Shown here one piece after another: positions 9,648-18,198 of a stretch of 64,000 nucleotides of DNA; the stretch's first letter is position 1, and every line of letters starts with the position of its first letter. The DNA lies in NCBI RefSeq assembly GCF_009915685.1, contig NZ_JAABLP010000004.1. The stretch is one strand, 5' to 3'. The notes under the pieces are model-generated. The model saw nothing but the letters and a program-made list of their open reading frames with translations, searched no databases and had not been told where the DNA came from. The stretch comes from Pannonibacter tanglangensis (GTDB lineage: Bacteria; Pseudomonadota; Alphaproteobacteria; Rhizobiales; Stappiaceae). The position numbers were made by a program, and so were the translations under genes.

Positions 9648-9758
9648 GACGGGAATCCGGTTGAGGCGGAAGGATGGTGTGATGTGTCCGTCCTAATTGC
9701 GGCCCAGCCATGGCAGAGACAAGCGCGGCCGGCGCGAAATGGGTCGTCCTGCTTGATC

Positions 9759-10997
9759 TCAGGCGAAAATTCCCCTGCCTGTGGCAACTCTGCCAGCCTC
9801 GGCCAGACGGTAGGCCGCCGCCTGATAGAGCTCCGCCGCGCGTTCCGTCTCCGCATCTCGCGTCCGGCCGGCCTCCTCGTCGCCGCTCCGCCCTTGCGGC
9901 TCCTCCAGGCCAGAAAGGGGTCCGGAGCGAATGTCCGCCGCATCGCGGCCGCGACCGGCTGGTGCCGTGCCCTCAGGCGCACCGCCGGCTCGCGCGGAGC
10001 CCGCCGCCGTGGCGCCCGCTGCCGTGATGCCTGCGGCGGCGGTGTCGGAAGACCGGCTTTCGGCGGTGATGCTGCCGGAGGAGACAGGGCTCACCGACGC
10101 CGGCGCGGAAACGCCCTCCGGCGCGGCATTGCCCGATGCAGCGCTCCCCGGTCCGCTGGCGGAGGCGCCATCCTCTCCGCGAAGTTCGGCGGCAGCTTCC
10201 GCCCGGGCCTGGGCCTGGGCCTCCTGCAGCTGCGAGCGGGCAAGCTGCGCCACCCGGCGATCCTGCGACGAGGGCTCGGCCGGTGCCAGTGCCGCACGGA
10301 TGACGATCTGCATCTTGCGGATGATCGCCTCGGGCGTGCGTTCCGGCGCGGTGTCGATCTGGACTTCGCCGCCAATGGCATAGCGGCCGCCGTCGGGTCC
10401 CTGCTGGAAGGTGTAGCTGGGCGCCCCCGCATAGGGACCGCCGACCCGGGCGTGCGCCTGCTCATGCGCCCGCACTTCCCGGTCGCGCTGTTTCAGCTCC
10501 TCGACCTGCTGCTCTTCTTCCTCGGTCAGCCCGTCCTGATCAGGATCGGCCTCCTCGGAGGTCGCGCCGCTGGCAGATGCGGCCGTGCTGCCGGCCAAGG
10601 ACTGGGCCTGCGACTGAACCTGCGACTGGACCTGAGACTGGACCTGCGACTGGGCGTCTGACTGGCTTTCAGGCTGGCTTTGGGACGGGGGGCCAGAGAG
10701 CGACGGGTCAGAGGAAGATGAACCAGCGCCGCGCCGGTCCTCTCCCGTCCGCGAAGGATCCCGGTCAGGCAGCCCGGCCGTCGGCTCGCCCTCCTGCAGC
10801 GCCTGCAGGGCCGCCGGCGACAGGGTGGCGACGGCACCGCTCCGCTCGGCCTGGCGCAGCGGCGCAGCCTCGCTCTGGCGGGCGGACACGACGGTTCCAT
10901 CCCGGTCACGCGGATCATGCGTGAGCGGTCCCTGCTGGCTCTGGTGGCCTCCACGCGGGGTGGCCCCGGCCGAAAGAGCGGACAGTACGGTCACCAT
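9759..10997 (-). CDS. SprA-related / CJM1_0395-family putative metalloprotease
   Basis: The 412-residue protein has a conserved central region (about residues 155-250) with the zincin-like motif HEQAHARVGG, then SYTFQQGPDGGRYAIGGEV and DTAPERTPEAII. This matches the SprA-related family of putative metalloproteases. On either side are low-complexity tracts: a glutamine/serine stretch (SQVQSQVQ repeats, about residues 105-130) and an alanine/glycine/serine-rich C-terminus. No signal peptide or membrane helix is evident. The biological role of the family is unknown to me. Neighbours give no functional hint. Confidence 0.8.
   Translation of the reverse strand: MVTVLSALSAGATPRGGHQSQQGPLTHDPRDRDGTVVSARQSEAAPLRQAERSGAVATLSPAALQALQEGEPTAGLPDRDPSRTGEDRRGAGSSSSDPSLSGPPSQSQPESQSDAQSQVQSQVQSQVQSQAQSLAGSTAASASGATSEEADPDQDGLTEEEEQQVEELKQRDREVRAHEQAHARVGGPYAGAPSYTFQQGPDGGRYAIGGEVQIDTAPERTPEAIIRKMQIVIRAALAPAEPSSQDRRVAQLARSQLQEAQAQARAEAAAELRGEDGASASGPGSAASGNAAPEGVSAPASVSPVSSGSITAESRSSDTAAAGITAAGATAAGSARAGGAPEGTAPAGRGRDAADIRSGPLSGLEEPQGRSGDEEAGRTRDAETERAAELYQAAAYRLAEAGRVATGRGIFA
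10590..10690. repeat. Short-period repeat encoding a Q/S-rich linker
   Basis: The bases around 10610-10660 repeat a 12-base unit of the form cgactggacctg with small variations. On the minus strand they encode repeated SQVQ in the SprA-type protein. Such a tract can change length by slippage. Confidence 0.65.
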
Positions 10998-11172
10998 GGA
11001 GATGACTTTGCGTCACCAGCCTTTCCGGATCGTTAACGGCCGTTAACGCCTCCGATCAGATTTGCGTGAGCAGCCGCGTCCCCGCGCCGGACCGCCGCAA
11101 GAACGGGCATGACGGCGGCGGACGGGGCGGCTACTCTCCCGGCTCCTTCCGCTTGCTCCCGAGAGGCCTTCC

Positions 11173-11979
11173 ATGACCGCCCTGCCGCGCCGCTTCTGGC
11201 ACGAGATGACCACCACCGATTTCTCCGGCTCCGACACCCGCGACTGGATCGCCGTGCTGCCGGTGGCCGCAATCGAACAGCACGGGCCGCACCTGCCGGT
11301 CTGGACGGACACGGCCATCGCCAAGGGGCAGATCCGCCGCACCGTGGAGCTGCTGCCCGATGACCTGCCGGTGACCTTCCTGCCGGTGCAGCAGATCGGC
11401 AAGTCGAACGAGCACATCTCCTCGCCCGGCACGCTGACCATCTCCTGGGAGACGCTGACCCGGGCCTGGATCGACATCGGCGAGAGCGTCGCCCGCGCCG
11501 GCATCCGCAAGCTGGTCCTGATCAACTCCCACGGCGGCAACGTGCCGATCATCGACATCGTGGCGCGGGAGCTGCGCATCAGCCACGAGATGCTGGTGAC
11601 AGCGACGGCCTGGTCGCGCTTCGGCCAGCCGGAGGGCGTGTTCCCGGCCGAGGAATTCACCTATGGCATCCACGGCGGCGACATCGAGACCTCGATCATG
11701 CTGCATCTGCACCCGGAGCTGGTGCGCATGGACAAGGCCATCGACTTCCCCTCGACGCAGCAGGATTTCATCAAGGAATTCAAGTATCTGCGCGGCCATG
11801 GCCAGCAACAGTTCGGCTGGAAGGCGCAAGACCTCAATCCGGCCGGTGCCGTGGGCAACGCCGCCCGCGCCACGGCGGAAAAGGGCAAGGCCTCGCTGGA
11901 CCATGCGGCCCGCGGCTTCGTCGAGCTGCTGAAGGACGTGCACGGCTTCGACCTCGGCCGCCTGTGGACGCCCGCCTGA
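11173..11979 (+). CDS. Creatininase-family metal-dependent amidohydrolase
   Basis: This 268-residue protein shows the creatininase fold motifs: EQHGPHLPVWTD at about residue 37 (metal-binding E, H and D), NSHGGN at about residue 117, and HGGDIETS with a metal-binding glutamate at about residue 172. Family members hydrolyse cyclic amides such as creatinine, or related steps in flavin and mycofactocin metabolism. No creatine, guanidine or redox-cofactor gene is adjacent, so the substrate is open. The next feature downstream is the repeat block. Confidence 0.85.
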   Translation: MTALPRRFWHEMTTTDFSGSDTRDWIAVLPVAAIEQHGPHLPVWTDTAIAKGQIRRTVELLPDDLPVTFLPVQQIGKSNEHISSPGTLTISWETLTRAWIDIGESVARAGIRKLVLINSHGGNVPIIDIVARELRISHEMLVTATAWSRFGQPEGVFPAEEFTYGIHGGDIETSIMLHLHPELVRMDKAIDFPSTQQDFIKEFKYLRGHGQQQFGWKAQDLNPAGAVGNAARATAEKGKASLDHAARGFVELLKDVHGFDLGRLWTPA

Positions 11980-12044
11980 CCGCAGCGGCAGCCGCCCGCT
12001 TCAGCGGGCGCAGGGCCGGCAGGCCGGCCTGATTGAACAGCAGA

Positions 12045-12237
12045 GCCGGGGCCTGTCCCGGGCCTGACCCGGGTTCCGGCATGTCTGTGCGAGCGCAAGC
12101 GAGCCCAAAACCAGGTCACCTCGACACGACTTGCGACCGACAGGTGTGTCGCGCTTCGCGCGGCTGATATCTGGATCCCGGCTCGGCGCTTCGCTGACGC
12201 TCAGCTGGGCCGGGATGACTGTGAGCAGGTTTGTCAG
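12045..12237. repeat. Dispersed intergenic repeat, copy A (left-truncated)
   Basis: This copy shares with the copies at about 12238 and 31022 the blocks atgtctgtgcgagcg, tgtcgcgcttcgcgcggctg, ctggatcccggctcggcgc and gctgggccgggatgac. It lacks the ccggacaaggtgagcg block at its left end. The last block pair forms an imperfect dyad (ATCCCGGC / GCCGGGAT). Confidence 0.85.
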
Positions 12238-12450
12238 TTTGCCGTCATTCCGGACAAGGTGAGCGTTCAGCGAACCGCAGATCCGGAATCCAGCATGTCT
12301 GTGCGAGCGCAAGCGAGCCCATAAACAAGTCAACGGATATGATTTTCGACTGACACGTTTGTCGCGCTTCGCGCGGCTGATGTCTGGATCCCGGCTCGGC
12401 GCTTCGCTAACGCTCAGCTGGGCCGGGATGACTGTGAGCAGGTTTGTCAG
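12238..12450. repeat. Dispersed intergenic repeat, copy B (complete)
   Basis: Copy B follows copy A head to tail. It begins tttgccgtcattccggac, contains ggtgagcg and gcgaaccgcagatccggaat, then the same blocks as copy A, and ends gatgactgtgagcagg then tttgtcag. Its ends are imperfect inverted repeats (gtcattccgg versus ccgggatgac). No open reading frame with a family match lies in it. Confidence 0.85.
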
Positions 12451-12554
12451 CGGGCGCAGGGCCGGCAGGCCGGCCTGTTTCAACAGCAGAGCCGCCCGCT
12501 TCAGCGGGCGCAGGGCCGGCAAGCCGGCCTGATTCAACAGCAGAGCCGCCCGCT

Positions 12555-13859
12555 TCAGCGGGCGGCGGGCACCAACACGAAGGACACCGGGTCGCCGAAG
12601 GGCAGGCCCGGCCACAGGCACCAGACCAGCGCGACGAGGGCAAGCGGCAGCAGGAACACGATGGCCCCTTCCACCACCTCGACGCGGGCGGCCCGGGCGA
12701 GCCCCTGGATGATCAGCAGATTGAGCCCCGACGGCGGCAACACCAGCGCCGCCTGCAGCAGCATGACGAAATAGACCGACAGCCAGACCGGATCGAGACC
12801 GAGCTGCACCGCCGCCGGCAGCAGGACCGGCAGCACGACCAGCAGCAGGCCGAGCCCGTCGAGCAGGAACGCCAGCACGATCACCAGCAGGCTGAGAAGC
12901 AGCAGGAAGGGCACGATGCCGGCGAGCGACATGGCGTGATCGGCCAGGCTGCCGGGGAAGCCGGTGACGGTGAGACCGAGCAGCAGCGCCTTCGCGCCAG
13001 CGGCAATGGCAAGGAGCGACGCGGCCCCCACCGCCGCCTCGAAGGCCGTGTCGGCCAGCTGGCGCAGCGACAGCCGGCGGTAGATGCCGCAAATCACGAC
13101 CACCGCGAGAAGCGCCGCTGCCGCCGCCGTTTCGGCCACCGAGAGCGGGGCGACGAACAGGAGCCCGGCGAGCGCCCCGAGCAGGAGCAGCAGCGGCAGG
13201 GCCGCGACGAGCGCATCCAGCCGCACGGCCAGCGGCACGGCCGGCTGGAGCCGGCCATAACGCGCGCCCAGCACAACGGACAGGGCGAGCAGCAGCCCCG
13301 CCAGCCCCAGCCCCGGCCACAGCCCGGCCGCCAGCATCTGGTGGGCCGGAATGTCGGTCACCAGCCCCAGAACCATGAGCGGCATCGAGGGCGGCAGCAG
13401 GAGGGTGAGCGTCCCGCTGCCGGCGAGGAGCCCGAGCACGAGCGGGCGCGGATAGCCGCTGGCCAGCAGCCCCGGCAGGGCGATCGCCCCGACCGCCGCC
13501 GTCGCGGCGACGCCGGAGGTGGTCAGGAACCCGAGCAGCAGGCTGGTCACGACCGCCGCCACGAGGGGACCGGCCGCCCGCTGCCCCGACAGGCTGCGCG
13601 CCAGCCGCCACAGGGTATCGGCCGCCGCGCCCTTCACCAGCACATGGGAAAAGAACAGGAACAGCGGGATCGCGATGACGTCGTCCCGGTCCAGCGCCGC
13701 CAGGATCACCACCGGAATGCCGGCCAGGGGAACACCTGTGACCAGCAGCAACACCAGACCGATCAGCAGCAGCGCAATGGCTGCCGGCATCCGCAAGAGC
13801 AGCAGGGAGACCAGGCAGACGAGGCCGCCCAGCCCGACGAGCGGGTCGGCGGGTGTCAT
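12555..13859 (-). CDS. dctM: TRAP transporter large permease (DctM)
   Basis: The 434-residue protein has about 12 hydrophobic segments and DctM landmarks such as LLLGFLTTSGVAATAAVGAIALPGLL, whose TSG/T motif is typical of the channel-forming subunit, and LLLPPSMPLMVLG. It would form the sodium-coupled channel of a TRAP importer. ATG at 13859 overlaps the dctQ stop as ATGA; the longer in-frame extension is dctQ sequence read in another phase. The stop codon lies inside the 54-base repeat unit. No DctP gene adjoins; the nearest is at 29932. Confidence 0.9.
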   Translation of the reverse strand: MTPADPLVGLGGLVCLVSLLLLRMPAAIALLLIGLVLLLVTGVPLAGIPVVILAALDRDDVIAIPLFLFFSHVLVKGAAADTLWRLARSLSGQRAAGPLVAAVVTSLLLGFLTTSGVAATAAVGAIALPGLLASGYPRPLVLGLLAGSGTLTLLLPPSMPLMVLGLVTDIPAHQMLAAGLWPGLGLAGLLLALSVVLGARYGRLQPAVPLAVRLDALVAALPLLLLLGALAGLLFVAPLSVAETAAAAALLAVVVICGIYRRLSLRQLADTAFEAAVGAASLLAIAAGAKALLLGLTVTGFPGSLADHAMSLAGIVPFLLLLSLLVIVLAFLLDGLGLLLVVLPVLLPAAVQLGLDPVWLSVYFVMLLQAALVLPPSGLNLLIIQGLARAARVEVVEGAIVFLLPLALVALVWCLWPGLPFGDPVSFVLVPAAR

Positions 13860-14359
13860 GGCCGCGCCCCGGGCGACGGGCTGCGGCGGGGAACACGGCT
13901 GCGCAACAGCGTGTCGACAAGCGCCTGCACCGCCAGCAGCGCAAATCCGGCCGGCAGCGCCAGCGCCTCGAAGAAGGACCAGGCCCCGTCCCGGGTGGCA
14001 GGCCCGAGATGCAGGAAGCCCAGCCCGACCATGACCAGCGCCGTCGTGGCAACGCCCCCCTGAACCAGACGCGGCCCCGGCTTCAGACCGCGCTGCGCCC
14101 CGCCACGCCGCCCGGCCGGACCGGCAAAATGCGCCGGCGCCCAGACACGGCGGGCACTGCACAGGAAGGAGAGCGGCAGGAAGGCCCCCCAGAGCGCAAG
14201 GACACGGGCAAGATCGGAGGCGCCGGGCAGCGAGCGGTGGGACACGAACTCGAGCAGACCGTCCAGTCCGAGCAGGAGCCCGACCCCGGCAAATGCCGCG
14301 ACAGCCATCCAGGCGGCCCCGACGGACATCCGGTCCACGATTTCTGGCAGGCTCGACAT
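13856..14359 (-). CDS. dctQ: TRAP transporter small permease (DctQ)
   Basis: The 167-residue protein has four hydrophobic segments, the DctQ topology, with LALWGAFLPLSFLCSARR in the second segment region. It is the small membrane subunit that pairs with DctM. The ATG at 14359 was chosen because a GGGAG ribosome site precedes it. An upstream in-frame ATG at 14431 would add 24 residues with no hydrophobic character. The pair dctQ-dctM is coupled by ATGA. Confidence 0.85.
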   Translation of the reverse strand: MSSLPEIVDRMSVGAAWMAVAAFAGVGLLLGLDGLLEFVSHRSLPGASDLARVLALWGAFLPLSFLCSARRVWAPAHFAGPAGRRGGAQRGLKPGPRLVQGGVATTALVMVGLGFLHLGPATRDGAWSFFEALALPAGFALLAVQALVDTLLRSRVPRRSPSPGARP

Positions 14360-14557
14360 GTCTTCTCCCGCCCGGGAAGAGGCAGGCGAAACACCGGACT
14401 TCCCCCTCCAGGGATTGCGGCACTCTGTCAAAGCGGCCGCAGCCGGTCAACCTTCGCGCGAACACAGAGGCGGACGGACGCCTGCCAGGCCCTTGCCAGC
14501 GCCGGCAACGTGGTCTGATATGCCCGCCTTGCCTGTGATCTGCGGAAGGACACGCCG

Positions 14558-15541
14558 ATGAGCCGCCCCGACATTCTGGTTCCCGCCCCGATGCGCGAGA
14601 TGATTCTCGACGGGCTCGCCCCGCATTTCACCCTGCACAGGCTGTATGAGGCAGAGGACCGGGACGCCATGCTGGCTGCGGTCGCCGACCGGATCCGGGG
14701 CATCGCCATTTCCTTCCGCCCGGTGGACAAGGCCCTTGTCGACCGGCTGCCGAAGCTGGAGATCGTCGCCAACTTCGGCGTCGGCTACGACAATGTGGAC
14801 GCCGCCTATTGCGGCACGAAGGGCGTGATCGTGACCAACACGCCGGACGTGCTGACGGATGAAGTGGCCGATACGGCGATCGCCCTGATGATCATGACCG
14901 TCCGGGAACTGCCGGCGGCCGAACGCTGGCTGCGCGAGGGCAGGTGGAAGAGCCAGGGCCCCTTCCCGCTGACACGCGGCACGCTGCGCGGGCGCACGCT
15001 CGGCATCCTGGGCCTCGGCCGCATCGGCAAGGCGATCGCCACCCGCGCCGAGGCCTTCGGCATGGCGATCCACTACCACAACCGCAGCCGGCAGGCGGAC
15101 GTGCCCTATACCTATCATCCGAGTCTCGTCAGCCTGGCCGAGGCGGTCGACACGCTGATGCTGGTGGCGCCGGGCGGCGAGGAGACCCGCCACATGGTCG
15201 GGGAGCGCGTGCTCGAGGCGCTCGGGCCCGAGGGCGTGCTGATCAACATCGGTCGCGGCTCGGTGGTGAACGAGGCGGCACTGGCGGCCGCCTTGCGGCA
15301 GGGCACGATCCTCGCCGCCGGCCTGGATGTGTTCGAGAACGAGCCGCAGGTGCCGCAGGCGCTGCTCGACCTGCCGAATGCCGTGCTGCTGCCGCATGTC
15401 GGCTCCGCCTCCGTGGCAACCCGCAACGCGATGGGACAGCTGGTGGTGGACAATCTCGTTGGCTGGTTCCGCGACGGCCGGGTGTTGACGCCGGTGGCCG
15501 AGACACCGGTTCCGGCGATGTCGCCGCGACACGGCGCGTGA
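14558..15541 (+). CDS. 2-hydroxyacid dehydrogenase (hydroxypyruvate/glyoxylate reductase type)
   Basis: This 327-residue NAD(P)-dependent oxidoreductase has the Rossmann motif GLGRIGKAIA at about residue 152. The catalytic arginine is in INIGRGSVVNE (about 230), the glutamate is near FENEPQVP (about 262), and the histidine is in LLPHVGSAS (about 282). It reduces glyoxylate, hydroxypyruvate or a related 2-oxoacid. The exact substrate cannot be assigned. It diverges from the TRAP permease genes, so a link to uptake of a hydroxyacid is possible but unproven. Confidence 0.88.
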   Translation: MSRPDILVPAPMREMILDGLAPHFTLHRLYEAEDRDAMLAAVADRIRGIAISFRPVDKALVDRLPKLEIVANFGVGYDNVDAAYCGTKGVIVTNTPDVLTDEVADTAIALMIMTVRELPAAERWLREGRWKSQGPFPLTRGTLRGRTLGILGLGRIGKAIATRAEAFGMAIHYHNRSRQADVPYTYHPSLVSLAEAVDTLMLVAPGGEETRHMVGERVLEALGPEGVLINIGRGSVVNEAALAAALRQGTILAAGLDVFENEPQVPQALLDLPNAVLLPHVGSASVATRNAMGQLVVDNLVGWFRDGRVLTPVAETPVPAMSPRHGA

Positions 15542-15704
15542 CCTGACGCCGCATCATCAGGACGCAAGCCCCGGGCAAGCCTGCGGCGCGACCGTGTGCC
15601 GGACCCGGAGGACCGGGAGAGGCGGACGCCCGGGCGGCAGCCCCTTCGCCTTGAGCCGCCCCGCGGCACGGCCCGGCCGCCGCCCAGGTGCAAAGGAGCC
15701 CCGC

Positions 15705-16061
15705 ATGCGTGCAACCGTCGGCCACGGCCCCGCCGGCCCGGACCTGCGCCGCCACCCGCGGCAGCGCACCCGGCTGAGGGCCGGCCGCCTCGCCGACCCG
15801 GACAACCGGTTTCTCTGCGACTGCGGCATCTATGACGTCTCGCGGGGCGGCGCGCGGCTGACCGTCCCCGAAGACACGCTGCTGCCGGATGAACTGGTGC
15901 TGTATGACGAGCTGACCAACACGGTGGCGCTGGCAACGGTCCGCTGGCGCGCGGGATCCCGGGTGGGGATCTCCTACGACGTGCCGCCGGCCAAGCTGAA
16001 ATACTTCTCCTCCCCGCGCCTGCGCGCCTTGTCGCAGCGCTACTATGCGCTGGCCGACTGA
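15705..16061 (+). CDS. PilZ-domain protein
   Basis: This 118-residue protein is essentially one PilZ domain, the cyclic-di-GMP receptor module. The RRHPRQRTRLRAG stretch near residue 16 supplies the RxxxR-type motif, and YDVSRGGARLTVPE at about residue 45 matches the D-x-S-x-x-G element. ATG at 15705 follows an AAAGGAG ribosome site. An upstream in-frame start would add 37 arginine/proline-rich residues with no family match. A GGDEF-EAL protein that could set c-di-GMP levels is encoded at 37586. Confidence 0.82.
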   Translation: MRATVGHGPAGPDLRRHPRQRTRLRAGRLADPDNRFLCDCGIYDVSRGGARLTVPEDTLLPDELVLYDELTNTVALATVRWRAGSRVGISYDVPPAKLKYFSSPRLRALSQRYYALAD

Positions 16062-16152
16062 CGCGCCGCTTGACTCGCGTCCCCGCCTGCCCCCAAGTCG
16101 GCAGGATGAAGACCGTCTGGCCGCCTGGCCAGCGACACAAAGAGGCGCGTTG

Positions 16153-16914
16153 ATGTTCAAGCGAATTGCGGCAGCCCTGCTGTCGATCTTCCTGGCGCTT
16201 CCGGCCGCAGCAGAGGAGTTGCAGATGAAGGATCTGACCGTGGGCACGGGAGAGGAAGCCGATGTCGGCATGACCGTGACCGTGCATTACACCGGTTGGC
16301 TGATGGACGGCACCAAGTTCGATTCCAGCCTCGACCGGGGCCAGCCGTTCAGCTTCACCCTGGGCGAGCGCCGGGTGATCGCGGGCTGGGAACAGGGCGT
16401 GGTCGGCATGAAGGTCGGCGGCAAGCGCGAGCTGATCATTCCGCCGGAGCTGGCCTATGGCGAGCGCGGCGCCGGCGGCGTCATCCCGCCGAACGCGACG
16501 CTGAAGTTCGAGGTCGAGCTGCTGGGCGTCAAGAGCAAGAGCTTTTCCGAGCTGACCAACGACAAGCTCAAGGAACGGATGGCCGCCGGTGCCACCGTCA
16601 TCGACATCCGCACGCCGCAGGAGTGGCAGGAGACCGGCGTGATCGCCGGGGTCAACCTGGTCACCTTCTTCGACCCGGCCGGACAGGTGAACCCGGGCTT
16701 CGGGGCCGAACTGCAGAAGCTGGTCGATGACCCGTCGAGGGAACTGATCCTGATCTGCCGGTCGGGCAACCGCAGCTCGGTGCTGGCCAAGTACCTCGCT
16801 GACAACATCGGCTTCACCAACGTCGGTCACGTCACCGAAGGCATGATCGGCTGGACCCAGGCCGGTGGCCCGGTCGAGGCGCCGAAGCTGCCCGAGAACT
16901 GCTGGCTCTGCTGA
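16153..16914 (+). CDS. FKBP-type peptidyl-prolyl isomerase fused to a rhodanese domain, exported
   Basis: The 253-residue protein starts with a signal peptide (MFKRIAAALLSIFLALPAAA). An FKBP domain follows (about residues 25-132): VTVHYTGWLMDGTKFDSS, then GWEQGVVGMKVGGKRELIIP and GVIPPNATLKFEVELL. The C-terminal rhodanese domain (about 135-245) has the active-site loop CRSGNRSS at about residue 202. The FKBP half should isomerise X-Pro bonds in the periplasm. The rhodanese cysteine could act in sulfur transfer or redox chemistry. The combination in one exported protein is uncommon. A short C-terminal PENCWLC adds two cysteines. Confidence 0.88.
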   Translation: MFKRIAAALLSIFLALPAAAEELQMKDLTVGTGEEADVGMTVTVHYTGWLMDGTKFDSSLDRGQPFSFTLGERRVIAGWEQGVVGMKVGGKRELIIPPELAYGERGAGGVIPPNATLKFEVELLGVKSKSFSELTNDKLKERMAAGATVIDIRTPQEWQETGVIAGVNLVTFFDPAGQVNPGFGAELQKLVDDPSRELILICRSGNRSSVLAKYLADNIGFTNVGHVTEGMIGWTQAGGPVEAPKLPENCWLC

Positions 16915-17089
16915 CAGGAGCGGGGAAGAGGGGCTCCGGCCAGGCGGCGCAATCCGCCGCGTGGCCGAAGCGCATCCCCGTCTTCCCCCCCGCGCCCGAC
17001 AGGGCGGCCGGGACGCAACGCACGCGCCTGGCACGTCTTGGAGATTTGTCGGGACGGAACGAAGGTAAAGCGTTAACCCTCTTTCTCAT

Positions 17090-17108
17090 GACAATCTTAA
17101 AGATTGTC
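17090..17108. promoter_or_regulatory. Inverted repeat upstream of the M15-like lipoprotein gene
   Basis: GACAATCT, three bases, AGATTGTC form a perfect 8-base dyad 47 bases before the chosen GTG start. It may be an operator or a leader hairpin; I do not recognise a cognate regulator. Confidence 0.45.
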
Positions 17109-17154
17109 GCCGACCCTTGGGGCCTGTTTCCGTGCCCAGAACGAGGGTCATGCC

Positions 17155-17574
17155 GTGCGTATCCGGCCTGTTGCCACAAGGGCCCTGCTCGTGTCGGTGC
17201 TGCTGCTCACCAGCGGCTGCGGCACCGTGTCCGGCATCACCGGCCTCGGATGGATGACCTCGTCCTCCGACCTCGTGGCCTACAACGACACGGAATGGTG
17301 CGTTCCCCGCAGCCTGAAGAAGGTCCTGAACCGGGTGGCTGACCGCTTCGGCCGCGTCACGGTGCATTCCACCAAGCGCTGGTGGCTGGAAAACTGGTGG
17401 AAGGGCGGAGCCAGCAATTCCTATCACCTGGAGTGCAAGGCCGTGGACTTCACCGTGCGCGGCGATCCGGCGGCGGTTGTCGCCTTCCTCAAGGCCCAGC
17501 CGGAAGTGGGGGGCTACAAGCGCTACGCCTACGGCCATTACCATATCGACACAGGTCCCCGCCGGACCTGGTAG
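17155..17574 (+). CDS. Lipoprotein with M15-like (YcbK/D,D-carboxypeptidase) domain
   Basis: The 139-residue protein begins with a lipoprotein signal (VLLLTSGC, lipidated cysteine at about residue 22). The mature part carries a small M15-type zinc peptidase-like domain: SYHLECKAVDFTV supplies the H-x6-D-like metal pair and GHYHIDTG supplies the last histidine. Family members trim peptidoglycan peptides. GTG at 17155 is chosen because it places the signal peptide at the N-terminus. An upstream TTG would add 17 residues ahead of the signal. Confidence 0.75.
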   Translation: MRIRPVATRALLVSVLLLTSGCGTVSGITGLGWMTSSSDLVAYNDTEWCVPRSLKKVLNRVADRFGRVTVHSTKRWWLENWWKGGASNSYHLECKAVDFTVRGDPAAVVAFLKAQPEVGGYKRYAYGHYHIDTGPRRTW

Positions 17575-17668
17575 CAGGGCTCCGGCAAGGCGGCCCGCGA
17601 CGGGACCGCAGCGGGCGGGAGAGCACGGGGGCGGGAGAGCACGGGGCCGGGCGATCCGGCCCGCCGTC

Positions 17669-18028
17669 TCAGGCGAACTCACCCATCTCCAGCGCGGTTT
17701 CCCAGGACACCGGATCGAAGCCCAGCAACGTGCGCCTGGCCGCGACGACGATCGGACGCTTGATCACCGACGGCTGGGCCAGCATCAGGGCGAGGGCCGA
17801 GGCCGCGTCGCGCACCCCCGCCTGCTCCTCCTCCGGCAGCTTGCGCCAGGTGGTGCCGCGGCGGTTGAGAACCTGCTCCCAGCCGAAGGTCTCCGTCACC
17901 TGCCGCAGGACCTCCGGATCGACGCCGTCCTTCTTGTAGTCGTGGAAGCGGTAGGCGACGCCGGCCGCGTCCAGAAAGGCGCGGGCCTTCTTCACCGTGT
18001 CGCAGTTCTTGATGCCGTAAACGATCAT
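17669..18028 (-). CDS. ArsC/Spx-family (YffB-like) thioredoxin-fold reductase
   Basis: The 119-residue protein has the ArsC fold with a single N-terminal cysteine in GIKNCDTVKKA (about residue 9) and the later FGWEQVLNRRGTTWRKL and SVIKRPIV elements. It resembles YffB, a glutathione-dependent thiol reductase-like member, more than a true arsenate reductase. No other ars gene is present. A GAGGGTG ribosome site precedes ATG 18028. It diverges from the cyclase gene. Confidence 0.8.
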   Translation of the reverse strand: MIVYGIKNCDTVKKARAFLDAAGVAYRFHDYKKDGVDPEVLRQVTETFGWEQVLNRRGTTWRKLPEEEQAGVRDAASALALMLAQPSVIKRPIVVAARRTLLGFDPVSWETALEMGEFA

Positions 18029-18198
18029 GTCACCCTCGTATGCGCTGCGTTCGTCGCCGCATGGCTCGCGCCCTAGATGCGCCAGCCCTGCAACAAAATC
18101 CACCCCCCGCGGCAGGGTTGCGCTTGGCCCGCCTGACCGGCATAGGTGACATCACGAGGCAGAGGCCGCCGCAGGCCGGAACAGAGGACACGCACGCC

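Larger units (their letters stand above)
11991..12564. repeat. 54-base tandem repeat interrupted by dispersed elements
   Basis: A 54-base unit beginning gccgcccgcttcagcgggcg is complete at 11991-12044 and 12491-12544, partial at about 12448-12490, and its first 20 bases recur at 12545-12564. The last partial unit includes the dctM stop codon. Each unit can form two hairpins (CGCCCGCT/AGCGGGCG and GGCCGGC/GCCGGCC). Two dispersed repeat copies sit between unit 1 and unit 2. The gap between creatininase gene and dctM (11980-12554) holds nothing else that I can identify. Confidence 0.85.

Noticed and set aside
11991..12564. CRISPR array
   Set aside because: The 54-base units are contiguous without unique spacers, and no cas gene is present.
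12001..14052. A long minus-strand frame through dctM and the repeat block
   Set aside because: It is out of phase with the recognisable DctM protein and its tail merely translates the repeats.
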